Shown here piece by piece: positions 15,523 to 22,225 of a stretch of 24,223 nt of DNA. This DNA is from Maricaulis sp. GTDB lineage: Bacteria; Pseudomonadota; Alphaproteobacteria; Caulobacterales; Maricaulaceae. The stretch spans positions 1 to 24,223 of the forward strand of contig NZLV01000147.1 in the NCBI GenBank assembly GCA_002694345.1, given 5' to 3'. The notes under the pieces were generated by a model that saw nothing but the letters and a program-made list of their open reading frames with translations, was not told the origin of the DNA and searched no databases. Positions within the stretch are counted from its first letter, which is position 1, and each line of letters opens with the position of its first letter. Both the position numbers and the translations under genes were made by a program.

Positions 15523-17073
15523 ATGAACGTCATCGAGAAATCCTCCGAAGGCTTGAGCCGCACCTACGAGATCACCTTCCCGAAGGATGATCTGAAAGCT
15601 CGCCTGGATGCGAAGATCGAAGAAATCCGTCCGGAAGTCCGCCTGAAAGGCTTCCGCCCGGGCAAGGTGCCCTCCAGCCACATCCGCAAGATGTTCGGCG
15701 AAAGCATCATGGGTGACCTGCTCAACGAGCTGGTTCCGGAAACCACCCAGAAGACGCTCGACGAGAAGAAGATCCGCCCGGCCACCCAGCCGGACGTGAA
15801 AGTCATCAGCGAAGCCAAGGACGTGATGGGCGGCAAGGCCGACTTCACTTTCGAGATCTCGCTGGAAATCATGCCTGATTTCGAGCCGGCCGATCCGGCG
15901 AAGCTGGAAATCAACCGTCCGGTGGCCGAGGTCGAGGACGCGGAAATCAACGAAGCGCTCGAGCGCCTGGCGTCCGAGAACCGTGAGTTCTCCGCCAAGA
16001 AGGGCGGCAAGAACGCCAAGGCGGAAGAGGGCGATGTTGTCGTCATCGATTTCGTCGGCAAGCTGGACGGCGAGCCGTTTGAAGGCGGTTCCGCCGAGGA
16101 CGCCCGCGTCGCCATCGGCGATGGCGCCTTCATCCCGGGCTTCGAGGAACAGCTGATCGGTGCCAAGGTCGGCGAAGAGCGCGAGCTCAACGTGACCTTC
16201 CCGGAACAGTACCAGGCCGCTCATCTGGCCGGTAAGGCTGCCGTCTTCGAAGTGACCGTGAAGGGTGTTGAAGCCCCGGGCGAAGCCAAGATCGACGACG
16301 AACTGGCCAAGCGCCTGGGTCTGGAGGATCTGGACGGTCTGAAGGACGCCCTGAAGTCCAACTTCGAGCGTGAGCACGCCCAGCAGTCCCGCCTGAAGAC
16401 CAAGCGTCACCTGCTGGACGCCCTGGATGCCGCCCATACCTTCGACCTGCCGCCGAAAATGGTGGAAGCCGAGTTCGACAATATCTGGCGCGAAATCCAG
16501 CACGCCATCGAGCACGACCACCTCGAGGAAGAAGACAAGGGCAAGTCGGAAGACGAGCTGAAGTCCGAATACAAGGGCATTGCCGATCGCCGCGTGCGTC
16601 TGGGCCTGGTCCTCGCCGAGATCGGCCGTCGCAACAATGTCGACGTGTCCCAGGAAGAACTCTCCCGCGCCATCAACCAGGAAGCCGTGCGCTATCCGGG
16701 TCAGGAGCGCCAGGTCGTCGAGTTCTACCAGAAGAACCCGCAGGCCGTCGCTCAGCTGCGCGCCCCGCTCTACGAGGAAAAGGTCGTCGACTACATCCTC
16801 GAGCTGGCCACCGTGACCGATGTGACCGTGTCCAAGGATGCGCTCTACTCGGACGATGACGAGGCTCCGGCCAAGCCGGCCAAGAAGGCGGCTGCCAAGA
16901 AGAAGGCCCCGGCGAAGAAGGCGGCTGCCAAGGCTGAAGACGGCGAGAAGAAGCCGGCGGCCAAGAAGAAGGCTCCGGCCAAGAAAGCCGCCGCCAAGGC
17001 TGATGACGCTGAGAAAAAGCCGGCCGCCAAGAAAAAGGCTCCGGCCAAGAAAGCGGCCAAGAAGGACGCCTGA
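15523..17073 (+). CDS. tig: Trigger factor with a Lys/Ala-rich C-terminal extension
   Basis: Trigger factor is the ribosome-bound chaperone that shields nascent chains, and it has peptidyl-prolyl isomerase activity. Residues 1 to about 130 are the ribosome-binding domain, with the signature GFRPGK at 43-48. Residues about 165-250 are the FKBP-type PPIase domain (EEGDVVVIDFVGKLDGEPFEGG...). Residues about 255-440 are the helical chaperone arms. The 516 residues exceed the usual 430-450 because of a tail at about 446-516. The tail contains three copies of a 22-residue unit beginning KKKAPAKK at 459, 481 and 503, the last one shortened, and resembles histone H1. The repeat is also clear in the DNA (66-bp period, 16897-17070). 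The ATG at 15523 gives the standard N-terminus MNVIEKSSEGLSRTYEI. A strong terminator follows, so tig is transcribed separately from clpP. Confidence 0.96.
   Translation: MNVIEKSSEGLSRTYEITFPKDDLKARLDAKIEEIRPEVRLKGFRPGKVPSSHIRKMFGESIMGDLLNELVPETTQKTLDEKKIRPATQPDVKVISEAKDVMGGKADFTFEISLEIMPDFEPADPAKLEINRPVAEVEDAEINEALERLASENREFSAKKGGKNAKAEEGDVVVIDFVGKLDGEPFEGGSAEDARVAIGDGAFIPGFEEQLIGAKVGEERELNVTFPEQYQAAHLAGKAAVFEVTVKGVEAPGEAKIDDELAKRLGLEDLDGLKDALKSNFEREHAQQSRLKTKRHLLDALDAAHTFDLPPKMVEAEFDNIWREIQHAIEHDHLEEEDKGKSEDELKSEYKGIADRRVRLGLVLAEIGRRNNVDVSQEELSRAINQEAVRYPGQERQVVEFYQKNPQAVAQLRAPLYEEKVVDYILELATVTDVTVSKDALYSDDDEAPAKPAKKAAAKKKAPAKKAAAKAEDGEKKPAAKKKAPAKKAAAKADDAEKKPAAKKKAPAKKAAKKDA
16897..17070 (+). 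repeat. 66-bp tandem repeat encoding the trigger factor tail
   Basis: Units at 16897-16962, 16963-17028 and the partial 17029-17070 encode successive 22-residue blocks beginning KKKAPAKK. Differences between copies are mostly synonymous, plus an E/D and a G/A exchange, which suggests duplication followed by selection on the protein. Confidence 0.9.
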
Positions 17074-17095
17074 TAGGCGCCTCTCAGACCCCAGC

Positions 17096-17131
17096 AAAAC
17101 GCCGGTGCTCTCGCACCGGCGTTTTCTTTTT
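17096..17131 (+). terminator. Intrinsic terminator of tig
   Basis: A perfect 13-bp stem (AAAACGCCGGTGC 17096-17108; GCACCGGCGTTTT 17113-17125) has a TCTC loop and is followed by C and TTTTT. It lies 23 bp after the tig stop. The A and T ends make it potentially bidirectional. Confidence 0.95.
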
Positions 17132-17188
17132 GTGCAATTGTCCGGGGATATTAACCGCGCTTGCGCAGGGCTTCCTGCAGACCGTGCC

Positions 17189-17218
17189 TTGCACACCGGC
17201 CCGGGCACCGCAATATTT
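17189..17218 (+). promoter_or_regulatory. Candidate promoter of clpP
   Basis: TTGCAC (17189-17194) is followed after 17-18 bp by an AT-rich AATATTT (17212-17218), about 60 bp before the clpP start. No convincing heat-shock sigma-32 site was recognised. Confidence 0.35.
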
Positions 17219-17278
17219 GTAATACCCGTCTGAAGTGAATCGGCGCCATCCGGCTGCCGCCACCCCAAGGAGCGCGAC

Positions 17279-17908
17279 ATGTATGATCCCCAGGACGTGA
17301 CGATGAATCTGGTTCCGATCGTCGTCGAGCAAACCAGTCGGGGCGAACGCTCCTACGACATTTATTCGCGCCTGCTGAAAGAGCGCATCATCTTCGTGAC
17401 CGGTCCGATTGAAGATCACATGGCGAGCCTGATCATCGCCCAGCTGCTCTTCCTGGAATCGGAAAATCCGAAGAAGGAAATCTCCATGTACATCAACTCG
17501 CCGGGCGGTGTGGTCTCGGCGGGCCTGGGGATTTACGACACGATGCAGTACATCCGCAGCCCGGTCTCGACGATCTGCCTCGGCATGGCGGCCTCCATGG
17601 GCTCGCTCCTGCTGACGGCCGGCGAGAAGGACATGCGCTTTGCCACGCCGAATGCGCGCATCATGGTGCACCAGCCCTCCGGCGGTTTCCGTGGCCAGGC
17701 CTCGGACATCGAACGCCACGCGGCGGACATCATGAAGATCAAGCGCCGGCTGAATGAAATCTACGTGCACCACACCGGTCGCACCTATGAGGAAATCGAA
17801 GCGGCTCTGGACCGCGACAACTTCATGTCGGCACAGGAAGGCCTGGAATTCGGCCTGATCGACAAGGTCCATGACGTCCGCGGAACCGACGAAAAGGAAG
17901 GGGCCTGA
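17279..17908 (+). CDS. clpP: ATP-dependent Clp protease proteolytic subunit
   Basis: ClpP forms the tetradecameric serine protease chamber that degrades substrates unfolded and fed in by ClpX or ClpA. The 209 residues match the family. Catalytic residues are Ser106 (GMAASMGS), His131 (MVHQPSGG) and Asp180 (DRDNFMSA). The segment INSPGGVVSAGLGIYDTMQ at 72-90 is the conserved oxyanion region. The first 10-15 residues (MYDPQDVTMNLVPIVVEQ) include a probable short propeptide preceding LVPIVVE. The ATG at 17279 follows AAGGAG with 6-base spacing, better than the in-frame ATG at 17303. clpX begins 168 bp downstream. In Caulobacter, by my recollection, a cicA gene lies between clpP and clpX; none is present here. 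Confidence 0.97.
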   Translation: MYDPQDVTMNLVPIVVEQTSRGERSYDIYSRLLKERIIFVTGPIEDHMASLIIAQLLFLESENPKKEISMYINSPGGVVSAGLGIYDTMQYIRSPVSTICLGMAASMGSLLLTAGEKDMRFATPNARIMVHQPSGGFRGQASDIERHAADIMKIKRRLNEIYVHHTGRTYEEIEAALDRDNFMSAQEGLEFGLIDKVHDVRGTDEKEGA

Positions 17909-18035
17909 CCTCTGACGTGATCGATCCGGAAGGCTTTGGTGGTTGATTACCACTGCTTCTGTGTGATCGAATAAGCAGGGTTGGAAACCTTTCGCTAAAG
18001 TTCGGCCCTGATTTTGCAGGAAGCTGAACGCGAAA

Positions 18036-18057
18036 GCGGGCACAATGAAGTGCCTGC
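18036..18057 (+). promoter_or_regulatory. Small hairpin in the clpX leader
   Basis: GCGGGCAC (18036-18043) and GTGCCTGC (18050-18057) pair over 8 bp with one G-U, around a 6-base loop, ending 19 bases before the clpX start codon. The Shine-Dalgarno GGAG lies just downstream and is not inside the stem. Confidence 0.35.
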
Positions 18058-18076
18058 GGGTTGAATTGGAGCTGTC

Positions 18077-19348
18077 ATGAGTAAGACGACGGGCACAGAC
18101 GGCGAGTCGAAGAACACGCTCTACTGCTCTTTCTGCGGAAAGAGCCAGCACGAGGTTCGCAAACTCATTGCCGGGCCCACCGTGTTCATCTGCGATGAAT
18201 GCGTCGAACTCTGCATGGACATCATCCGCGAGGAGAACAAGTCATCCCTGGTGAAATCCAAGGAAGGCGTTCCGACCCCGCAGGAAATCTTCAACGTTCT
18301 CAATGATTACGTGATCGGTCAGGCGCATGCGAAACGCGTGCTGTCGGTGGCCGTGCACAATCACTACAAGCGCCTCAATCACGCCTCCCAGAATGCCGAT
18401 GTGGAATTGGCCAAGTCCAATATCCTGCTGATCGGCCCGACGGGTTGCGGCAAGACGCTGTTGGCCCAGACGCTGGCCCGCATCCTCGACGTGCCGTTCA
18501 CGATGGCCGATGCGACCACGCTGACCGAGGCCGGCTATGTCGGTGAGGATGTCGAGAACATCGTCCTGAAACTGCTCCAGTCCGCCGATTACAACGTGGA
18601 ACGCGCCCAGCGCGGCATCGTGTATATCGACGAGATCGACAAGATTTCGCGCAAGTCCGACAACCCGTCCATCACGCGTGACGTGTCGGGTGAGGGCGTG
18701 CAGCAGGCCCTTCTGAAGATCATGGAAGGCACGGTCGCGTCCGTACCGCCGCAAGGTGGCCGCAAGCATCCCCAGCAGGAATTCCTGCAAGTGGACACGA
18801 CCAATATCCTCTTCGTCGTCGGCGGCGCCTTTGCCGGTCTCGACAAGGTAATTTCCCAGCGTGGGCAGGGCTCCTCCATCGGCTTCGGTGCCGATGTGCG
18901 CGAGCCCGATGCACGCCGCACCGGTGAAATCCTGCGCGAAGTGGAGCCGGATGATCTCCTGCGGTTCGGCCTGATCCCGGAATTCGTCGGCCGTCCGCCC
19001 GTCATCGCGACGCTGGAAGACCTGGACGAGGATGCCCTGGTTCAGATCCTGACCGAGCCGAAGAACGCTCTGGTCAAGCAGTACCAGCGCCTGTTCGAGA
19101 TGGAAGGCGTCGGCCTGACCTTCACGGAAGATGCGCTCAAGGCCATCGCCAACCGGGCCATCGCCCGGAAGACGGGGGCCCGTGGTCTGCGCTCGATCAT
19201 GGAAGGCATCCTTCTGGAGACCATGTTCGAACTGCCGGGCCTGGAAGGCGTGGAAGAGATTGTCGTCAACGGCGAAGTCGTTGAGGGCAATGCCAAACCG
19301 CTCTTCATCTATGCCGAACGTCAGGACGACAAGCGCACCGGCGCTTGA
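18077..19348 (+). CDS. clpX: ATP-dependent Clp protease ATP-binding subunit ClpX
   Basis: ClpX is the hexameric AAA+ unfoldase that recognises substrates and passes them to ClpP. The 423 residues are standard. The N-terminal zinc-binding domain uses Cys17, Cys20, Cys39 and Cys42 (YCSFCGKS...ICDECVELC). The AAA+ module shows Walker A GPTGCGKT at 120-127, pore-loop GYVGED at 153-158 and Walker B VYIDEIDK at 182-189. Sensor and arginine-finger regions follow (LIPEFVGRPPV, GARGLRSIMEG). The IGF-type ClpP-docking loop appears as IGFGADV. The ATG at 18077 has GGAG six bases upstream. In related alphaproteobacteria ClpXP clears cell-cycle regulators such as CtrA; applying that here is inference from the likely taxonomic position. 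lon follows 155 bp downstream after an unusual repeat-containing spacer. Confidence 0.98.
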   Translation: MSKTTGTDGESKNTLYCSFCGKSQHEVRKLIAGPTVFICDECVELCMDIIREENKSSLVKSKEGVPTPQEIFNVLNDYVIGQAHAKRVLSVAVHNHYKRLNHASQNADVELAKSNILLIGPTGCGKTLLAQTLARILDVPFTMADATTLTEAGYVGEDVENIVLKLLQSADYNVERAQRGIVYIDEIDKISRKSDNPSITRDVSGEGVQQALLKIMEGTVASVPPQGGRKHPQQEFLQVDTTNILFVVGGAFAGLDKVISQRGQGSSIGFGADVREPDARRTGEILREVEPDDLLRFGLIPEFVGRPPVIATLEDLDEDALVQILTEPKNALVKQYQRLFEMEGVGLTFTEDALKAIANRAIARKTGARGLRSIMEGILLETMFELPGLEGVEEIVVNGEVVEGNAKPLFIYAERQDDKRTGA

Positions 19349-19371
19349 TTTCGGGTCACAGCGTATCCACC

Positions 19372-19441
19372 TTTTGAGTCAGAAAGGGTGAGGCTTCGGT
19401 CGCGGATTGTTCCGCCCCTTGCCTCACCCGGTTTTGAGTCA
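19372..19441. repeat. Direct repeat flanking an inverted repeat in the clpX-lon spacer
   Basis: TTTTGAGTCA occurs twice, at 19372-19381 and 19432-19441, exactly 60 bp apart. Between the copies, GGGTGAGGC (19386-19394) and GCCTCACCC (19421-19429) form a perfect 9-bp inverted repeat. Its loop holds an inner 5-bp stem (GCGGA 19402-19406, TCCGC 19411-19415). The hairpin followed by GGTTTT may also terminate clpX transcripts. Confidence 0.75.
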
Positions 19442-19503
19442 CGATCCCGCGGGTCATCTGCGGATCACGCCGCGCCCGAGCCCAAGGGTGCGCAGGAGTT
19501 ATA

Positions 19504-21909
19504 ATGTCCGATACCAAGACACTTCCGCTTCTCCCCCTCCGGGACATTGTCGTATTTCCGCACATGATCGTGCCGCTCTTTGTCGGCCGCGAGAAATCCG
19601 TCAAGGCGCTGGAAGAGGTGATGAAGGCGGACAAGCAAATCCTTCTGGCCACCCAGAAGAGCGCGTCCGATGACGAGCCGGAACCCGGCGCCATCCACAC
19701 CACGGGTGTGATCGCCTCCGTGCTGCAATTGCTGAAACTGCCCGACGGGACGGTCAAAGTCCTGGTCGAGGGCGGCGTCCGCGTCGAAATCACCGGCTAT
19801 ACCGACCGCGAGGACTACTATGAGGCCGAGTGTCTCGTGGTAGACGAGGATGCGGGCGAGGATGCCGAGATGGAAGCGCTGATGCGCACCGTCGCGGCCA
19901 AGTTCGACGACTACGTCAAACTGAACAAGAAAGTGCCGCCGGAGGCGCTGGCCTCCCTGGCCCAGATCACCGATGCGGCCAAGCTGGCTGACAGCATCTC
20001 GGCCCATCTGGCGGTCAAGATCGAGGACAAGCAGGCGCTTCTGGAAGAGCCCGATGTGACCCGCCGTCTCGAGCGCGTGCTCGGCCTGATGGAAGGCGAG
20101 ATCGGCGTGCTGCAGGTCGAGAAGAAGATCCGCTCGCGCGTGAAGCGCCAGATGGAGAAGACCCAGCGCGAATATTATCTCAATGAGCAGATGAAGGCGA
20201 TCCAGCGCGAGCTGGGTGAGGGCGATGACAGCCGCGAGGAACTCGCCGAGCTGGAAGAACGCCTGGCCGAAGCCAAACTGCCCAAGGAAGCGCGCACCAA
20301 GGCGGACGCCGAGTTCAAGAAACTGCGCCAGATGAGCCCGATGTCGGCGGAAGCCACCGTCGTGCGCAATTATCTGGACTGGATCCTGGCGCTGCCCTGG
20401 AACAAGCGCAAACGCCTGAAGAATGATCTCAACCGCGCCGAAGGCATTCTCGATTCCGACCATTACGGGCTGGAGAAGGTCAAGGAACGCATCCTGGAAC
20501 ACCTGGCGGTTCAGGCGCGCACCAAGAAGATGCGCGGCCCGATCCTGTGCCTGGTCGGCCCTCCGGGCGTCGGCAAGACGTCGCTGGGTCGTTCCATCGC
20601 GAAGGCGACCGGCCGCGAATTCGTGCGCATGTCGCTGGGCGGGGTGCGCGATGAGGCCGAGATCCGCGGTCACCGCCGCACCTATATCGGCTCCATGCCG
20701 GGCCGCATCATCCAGTCGATGAAGAAGGTCAAGGCGGCCAATCCGCTCTTCCTGCTCGACGAGATCGACAAGCTTGGGGCCGATTATCGCGGCGACCCGG
20801 CTTCGGCCCTGCTCGAAGTGCTCGATCCGGAACAGAATGCCACGTTCAACGATCACTATCTGGAAGTCGACTACGACCTGTCCGACATCATGTTCGTGAC
20901 GACGGCCAACTCGCTCAACCTGCCGCAGCCGCTTCTGGACCGGATGGAGATCATCCGCATCGCCGGCTACACGGAAGACGAGAAGGTGGAGATCGCCAAG
21001 CGCCACCTCCTCCCCAAAACGCTGAAGAACCATGCGTTGAAAGAGGGTGAGTGGACGCTGGATGAAGACGCTTTGCGCGACTTGATCCGCTACTACACCC
21101 GCGAAGCCGGGGTGCGGAGCCTGGAGCGCGAGATTGCCAATCTGGCCCGCAAATCGGTTCGTCAGATCGAAAGCGGCAAGGCGACGACCGTCACCATCAC
21201 GCCGGACAATCTCGGTGACTATGCCGGGGTCCGCAAATTCCGTTTCGGCGAGACCGACAAGGAAGACCAGGTCGGTATCGTCACGGGCCTGGCCTGGACG
21301 GAAGTCGGTGGCGACCTGCTCACCATCGAAGCCGTGCGCATGCCGGGTCGTGGAAACATGAAGGTCACGGGCAATCTGCGCGATGTGATGAAGGAATCCA
21401 TCTCTGCGGCGAATTCCTTCGTGCAGTCGCGCGCCCCGTCGCTGGGTATCAAGCCGACCGTGTTCCGTTCGTCGGACATCCACGTGCACGTGCCCGAGGG
21501 CGCGACGCCGAAGGATGGCCCCTCGGCCGGTATCGGCATGATGACGGCCATCGTGTCCGTGCTGACCGGTGTGCCGGTGCGCAAGGATATCGCCATGACC
21601 GGTGAGATCACCCTGCGCGGCCGTGTCCTGCCGATCGGCGGGCTCAAGGAGAAACTCCTGGCGGCCCTGCGTGGCGGTGTGAAGACGGTTCTGATCCCGC
21701 AGGACAATGAAAAGGATCTCGCCGAGATCCCGGACAATGTGAAGGACGGGCTGGAGATCATCCCGGTCGAGACCGTTGATCAGGTCTTGCGCCACGCCCT
21801 GACCGAAGCCGTCGAGCCGGTCGAGTGGACCGAGGCCGACGAAGCGGCCCTGGCTTCCCTGGCGTCACAGCAATCGGGTGAAGCAGGCGGGCCCGCCGTC
21901 GCCCACTAG
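19504..21909 (+). CDS. lon: ATP-dependent protease Lon
   Basis: Lon is a homohexameric cytoplasmic AAA+ serine protease that degrades misfolded and specific regulatory proteins. It has 801 residues. The N-terminal LON domain (LPLLPLRDIVVFPHMIVPLFVGRE, about 7 onward) extends to roughly residue 205, followed by a coiled-coil segment (about 205-280). Walker A GPPGVGKT lies at 352-359 and Walker B LFLLDEIDK at 415-423. The protease domain has the Ser-Lys dyad Ser674 (PKDGPSAG) and Lys717 (GGLKEK), 43 residues apart as in the enterobacterial enzyme. The ATG at 19504 has AGGAG six bases upstream. The last 20 residues are a variable Ala/Gly-rich tail. In many proteobacteria an HU-type DNA-binding gene follows lon; here a terminator and the pheA leader region follow instead. 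Confidence 0.98.
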   Translation: MSDTKTLPLLPLRDIVVFPHMIVPLFVGREKSVKALEEVMKADKQILLATQKSASDDEPEPGAIHTTGVIASVLQLLKLPDGTVKVLVEGGVRVEITGYTDREDYYEAECLVVDEDAGEDAEMEALMRTVAAKFDDYVKLNKKVPPEALASLAQITDAAKLADSISAHLAVKIEDKQALLEEPDVTRRLERVLGLMEGEIGVLQVEKKIRSRVKRQMEKTQREYYLNEQMKAIQRELGEGDDSREELAELEERLAEAKLPKEARTKADAEFKKLRQMSPMSAEATVVRNYLDWILALPWNKRKRLKNDLNRAEGILDSDHYGLEKVKERILEHLAVQARTKKMRGPILCLVGPPGVGKTSLGRSIAKATGREFVRMSLGGVRDEAEIRGHRRTYIGSMPGRIIQSMKKVKAANPLFLLDEIDKLGADYRGDPASALLEVLDPEQNATFNDHYLEVDYDLSDIMFVTTANSLNLPQPLLDRMEIIRIAGYTEDEKVEIAKRHLLPKTLKNHALKEGEWTLDEDALRDLIRYYTREAGVRSLEREIANLARKSVRQIESGKATTVTITPDNLGDYAGVRKFRFGETDKEDQVGIVTGLAWTEVGGDLLTIEAVRMPGRGNMKVTGNLRDVMKESISAANSFVQSRAPSLGIKPTVFRSSDIHVHVPEGATPKDGPSAGIGMMTAIVSVLTGVPVRKDIAMTGEITLRGRVLPIGGLKEKLLAALRGGVKTVLIPQDNEKDLAEIPDNVKDGLEIIPVETVDQVLRHALTEAVEPVEWTEADEAALASLASQQSGEAGGPAVAH

Positions 21910-21935
21910 GCGATCTGGTCAGTCCCGAACAGGTG

Positions 21936-21965
21936 AGGGGCGGTGAAAACCGCCCCTTTCTTTTT
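21936..21965 (+). terminator. Intrinsic terminator of lon
   Basis: GGGGCGGT (21937-21944) and ACCGCCCC (21949-21956) pair perfectly around a GAAA loop, and an extra A-T closes the stem. TTT, C and TTTTT follow. It lies 27 bp after the lon stop and separates lon from the pheA unit. Confidence 0.93.
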
Positions 21966-21974
21966 GCCAGCCTT

Positions 21975-22002
21975 TTTGCCGGTTTTGGGCTTGCGACATA
22001 AT
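21975..22002 (+). promoter_or_regulatory. Candidate promoter of the pheA leader transcript
   Basis: CATAAT (21997-22002) is a good -10. The best -35 is TTTGCC or TTGCCG at 21975-21981, with a slightly short spacer of 15-16 bp. It sits just after the lon terminator, and predicted transcripts would start near 22009, about 66 bases before the leader peptide. Confidence 0.4.
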
Positions 22003-22030
22003 TCTTGCGCGACCCGCTGCAAGTTTCGGC

Positions 22031-22055
22031 TTTTGCGCATTGACCTTGCGCAAAA
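22031..22055 (+). promoter_or_regulatory. Perfect 9-bp inverted repeat in the pheA leader region
   Basis: TTTTGCGCA (22031-22039) and TGCGCAAAA (22047-22055) are perfect complements around a 7-base spacer. They end 8 bases before the AAGG of the leader peptide. TTGCG(C/A) also occurs at 21991 and 22005, so an operator array and an RNA hairpin are both possible. Confidence 0.55.
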
Positions 22056-22074
22056 CCGCCGCCAAGGTGCCCTC

Positions 22075-22146
22075 ATGACTTTCGCGACGTTTTATTTTGC
22101 TGGCTATTTTACCAACGCAACCCGTATGGGGGCGGTGGCCGGCTGA
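22075..22146 (+). CDS. pheL: pheA leader peptide (Phe/Tyr-rich, 23 residues)
   Basis: This short reading frame lies between the lon terminator and pheA. Its 23 residues contain Phe at positions 3, 6, 8 and 12 and Tyr at 7 and 11, so six of residues 3-12 are aromatic. Three of the four Phe codons are TTT, whereas TTC predominates in the surrounding genes. The ATG at 22075 has AAGGTG starting 11 bases upstream, and the frame stops with TGA at 22144-22146. Twenty-five bases later comes a perfect 10-bp terminator hairpin, then pheA. This is the layout of a classical amino-acid attenuator, in which ribosome stalling at Phe codons prevents terminator formation. The peptide itself probably has no other role. 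Identification rests on composition and position, not on sequence similarity. Confidence 0.8.
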   Translation: MTFATFYFAGYFTNATRMGAVAG

Positions 22147-22171
22147 CGCGCGCGAAAGCGACGAGTTTCCA

Positions 22172-22203
22172 GGGCCTCCCCCACGGGGAGGCCCTTTTCT
22201 TTT
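22172..22203 (+). terminator. Attenuator terminator upstream of pheA
   Basis: GGGCCTCCCC (22172-22181) and GGGGAGGCCC (22185-22194) form a perfect 10-bp stem with a 3-base loop, followed by TTTT, C and TTTT. Its 5' arm (22173-22179) can instead pair with GGTGGCC at 22134-22140 inside the leader peptide gene, giving a competing antiterminator. pheA begins 22 bases after the T run. Confidence 0.9.
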
Positions 22204-22225
22204 GCCTGACTGAAGGACGAGCATC

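Noticed and set aside
15131..15526. 131-codon frame running out of tRNA-Leu into the tig leader
   Set aside because: It starts inside the tRNA, has no ribosome site and consists of hairpin-rich non-coding DNA.
15259..17280. 673-codon open frame antisense to tig and its spacer
   Set aside because: The repeated LGRRL-like residues are the reverse reading of the Lys/Ala repeat. It also crosses the strong tig terminator, and the trigger factor frame is certain.
19465..21795. 776-codon open frame antisense to lon
   Set aside because: Shadow of the lon reading frame caused by codon bias; no domain, signal or ribosome site.
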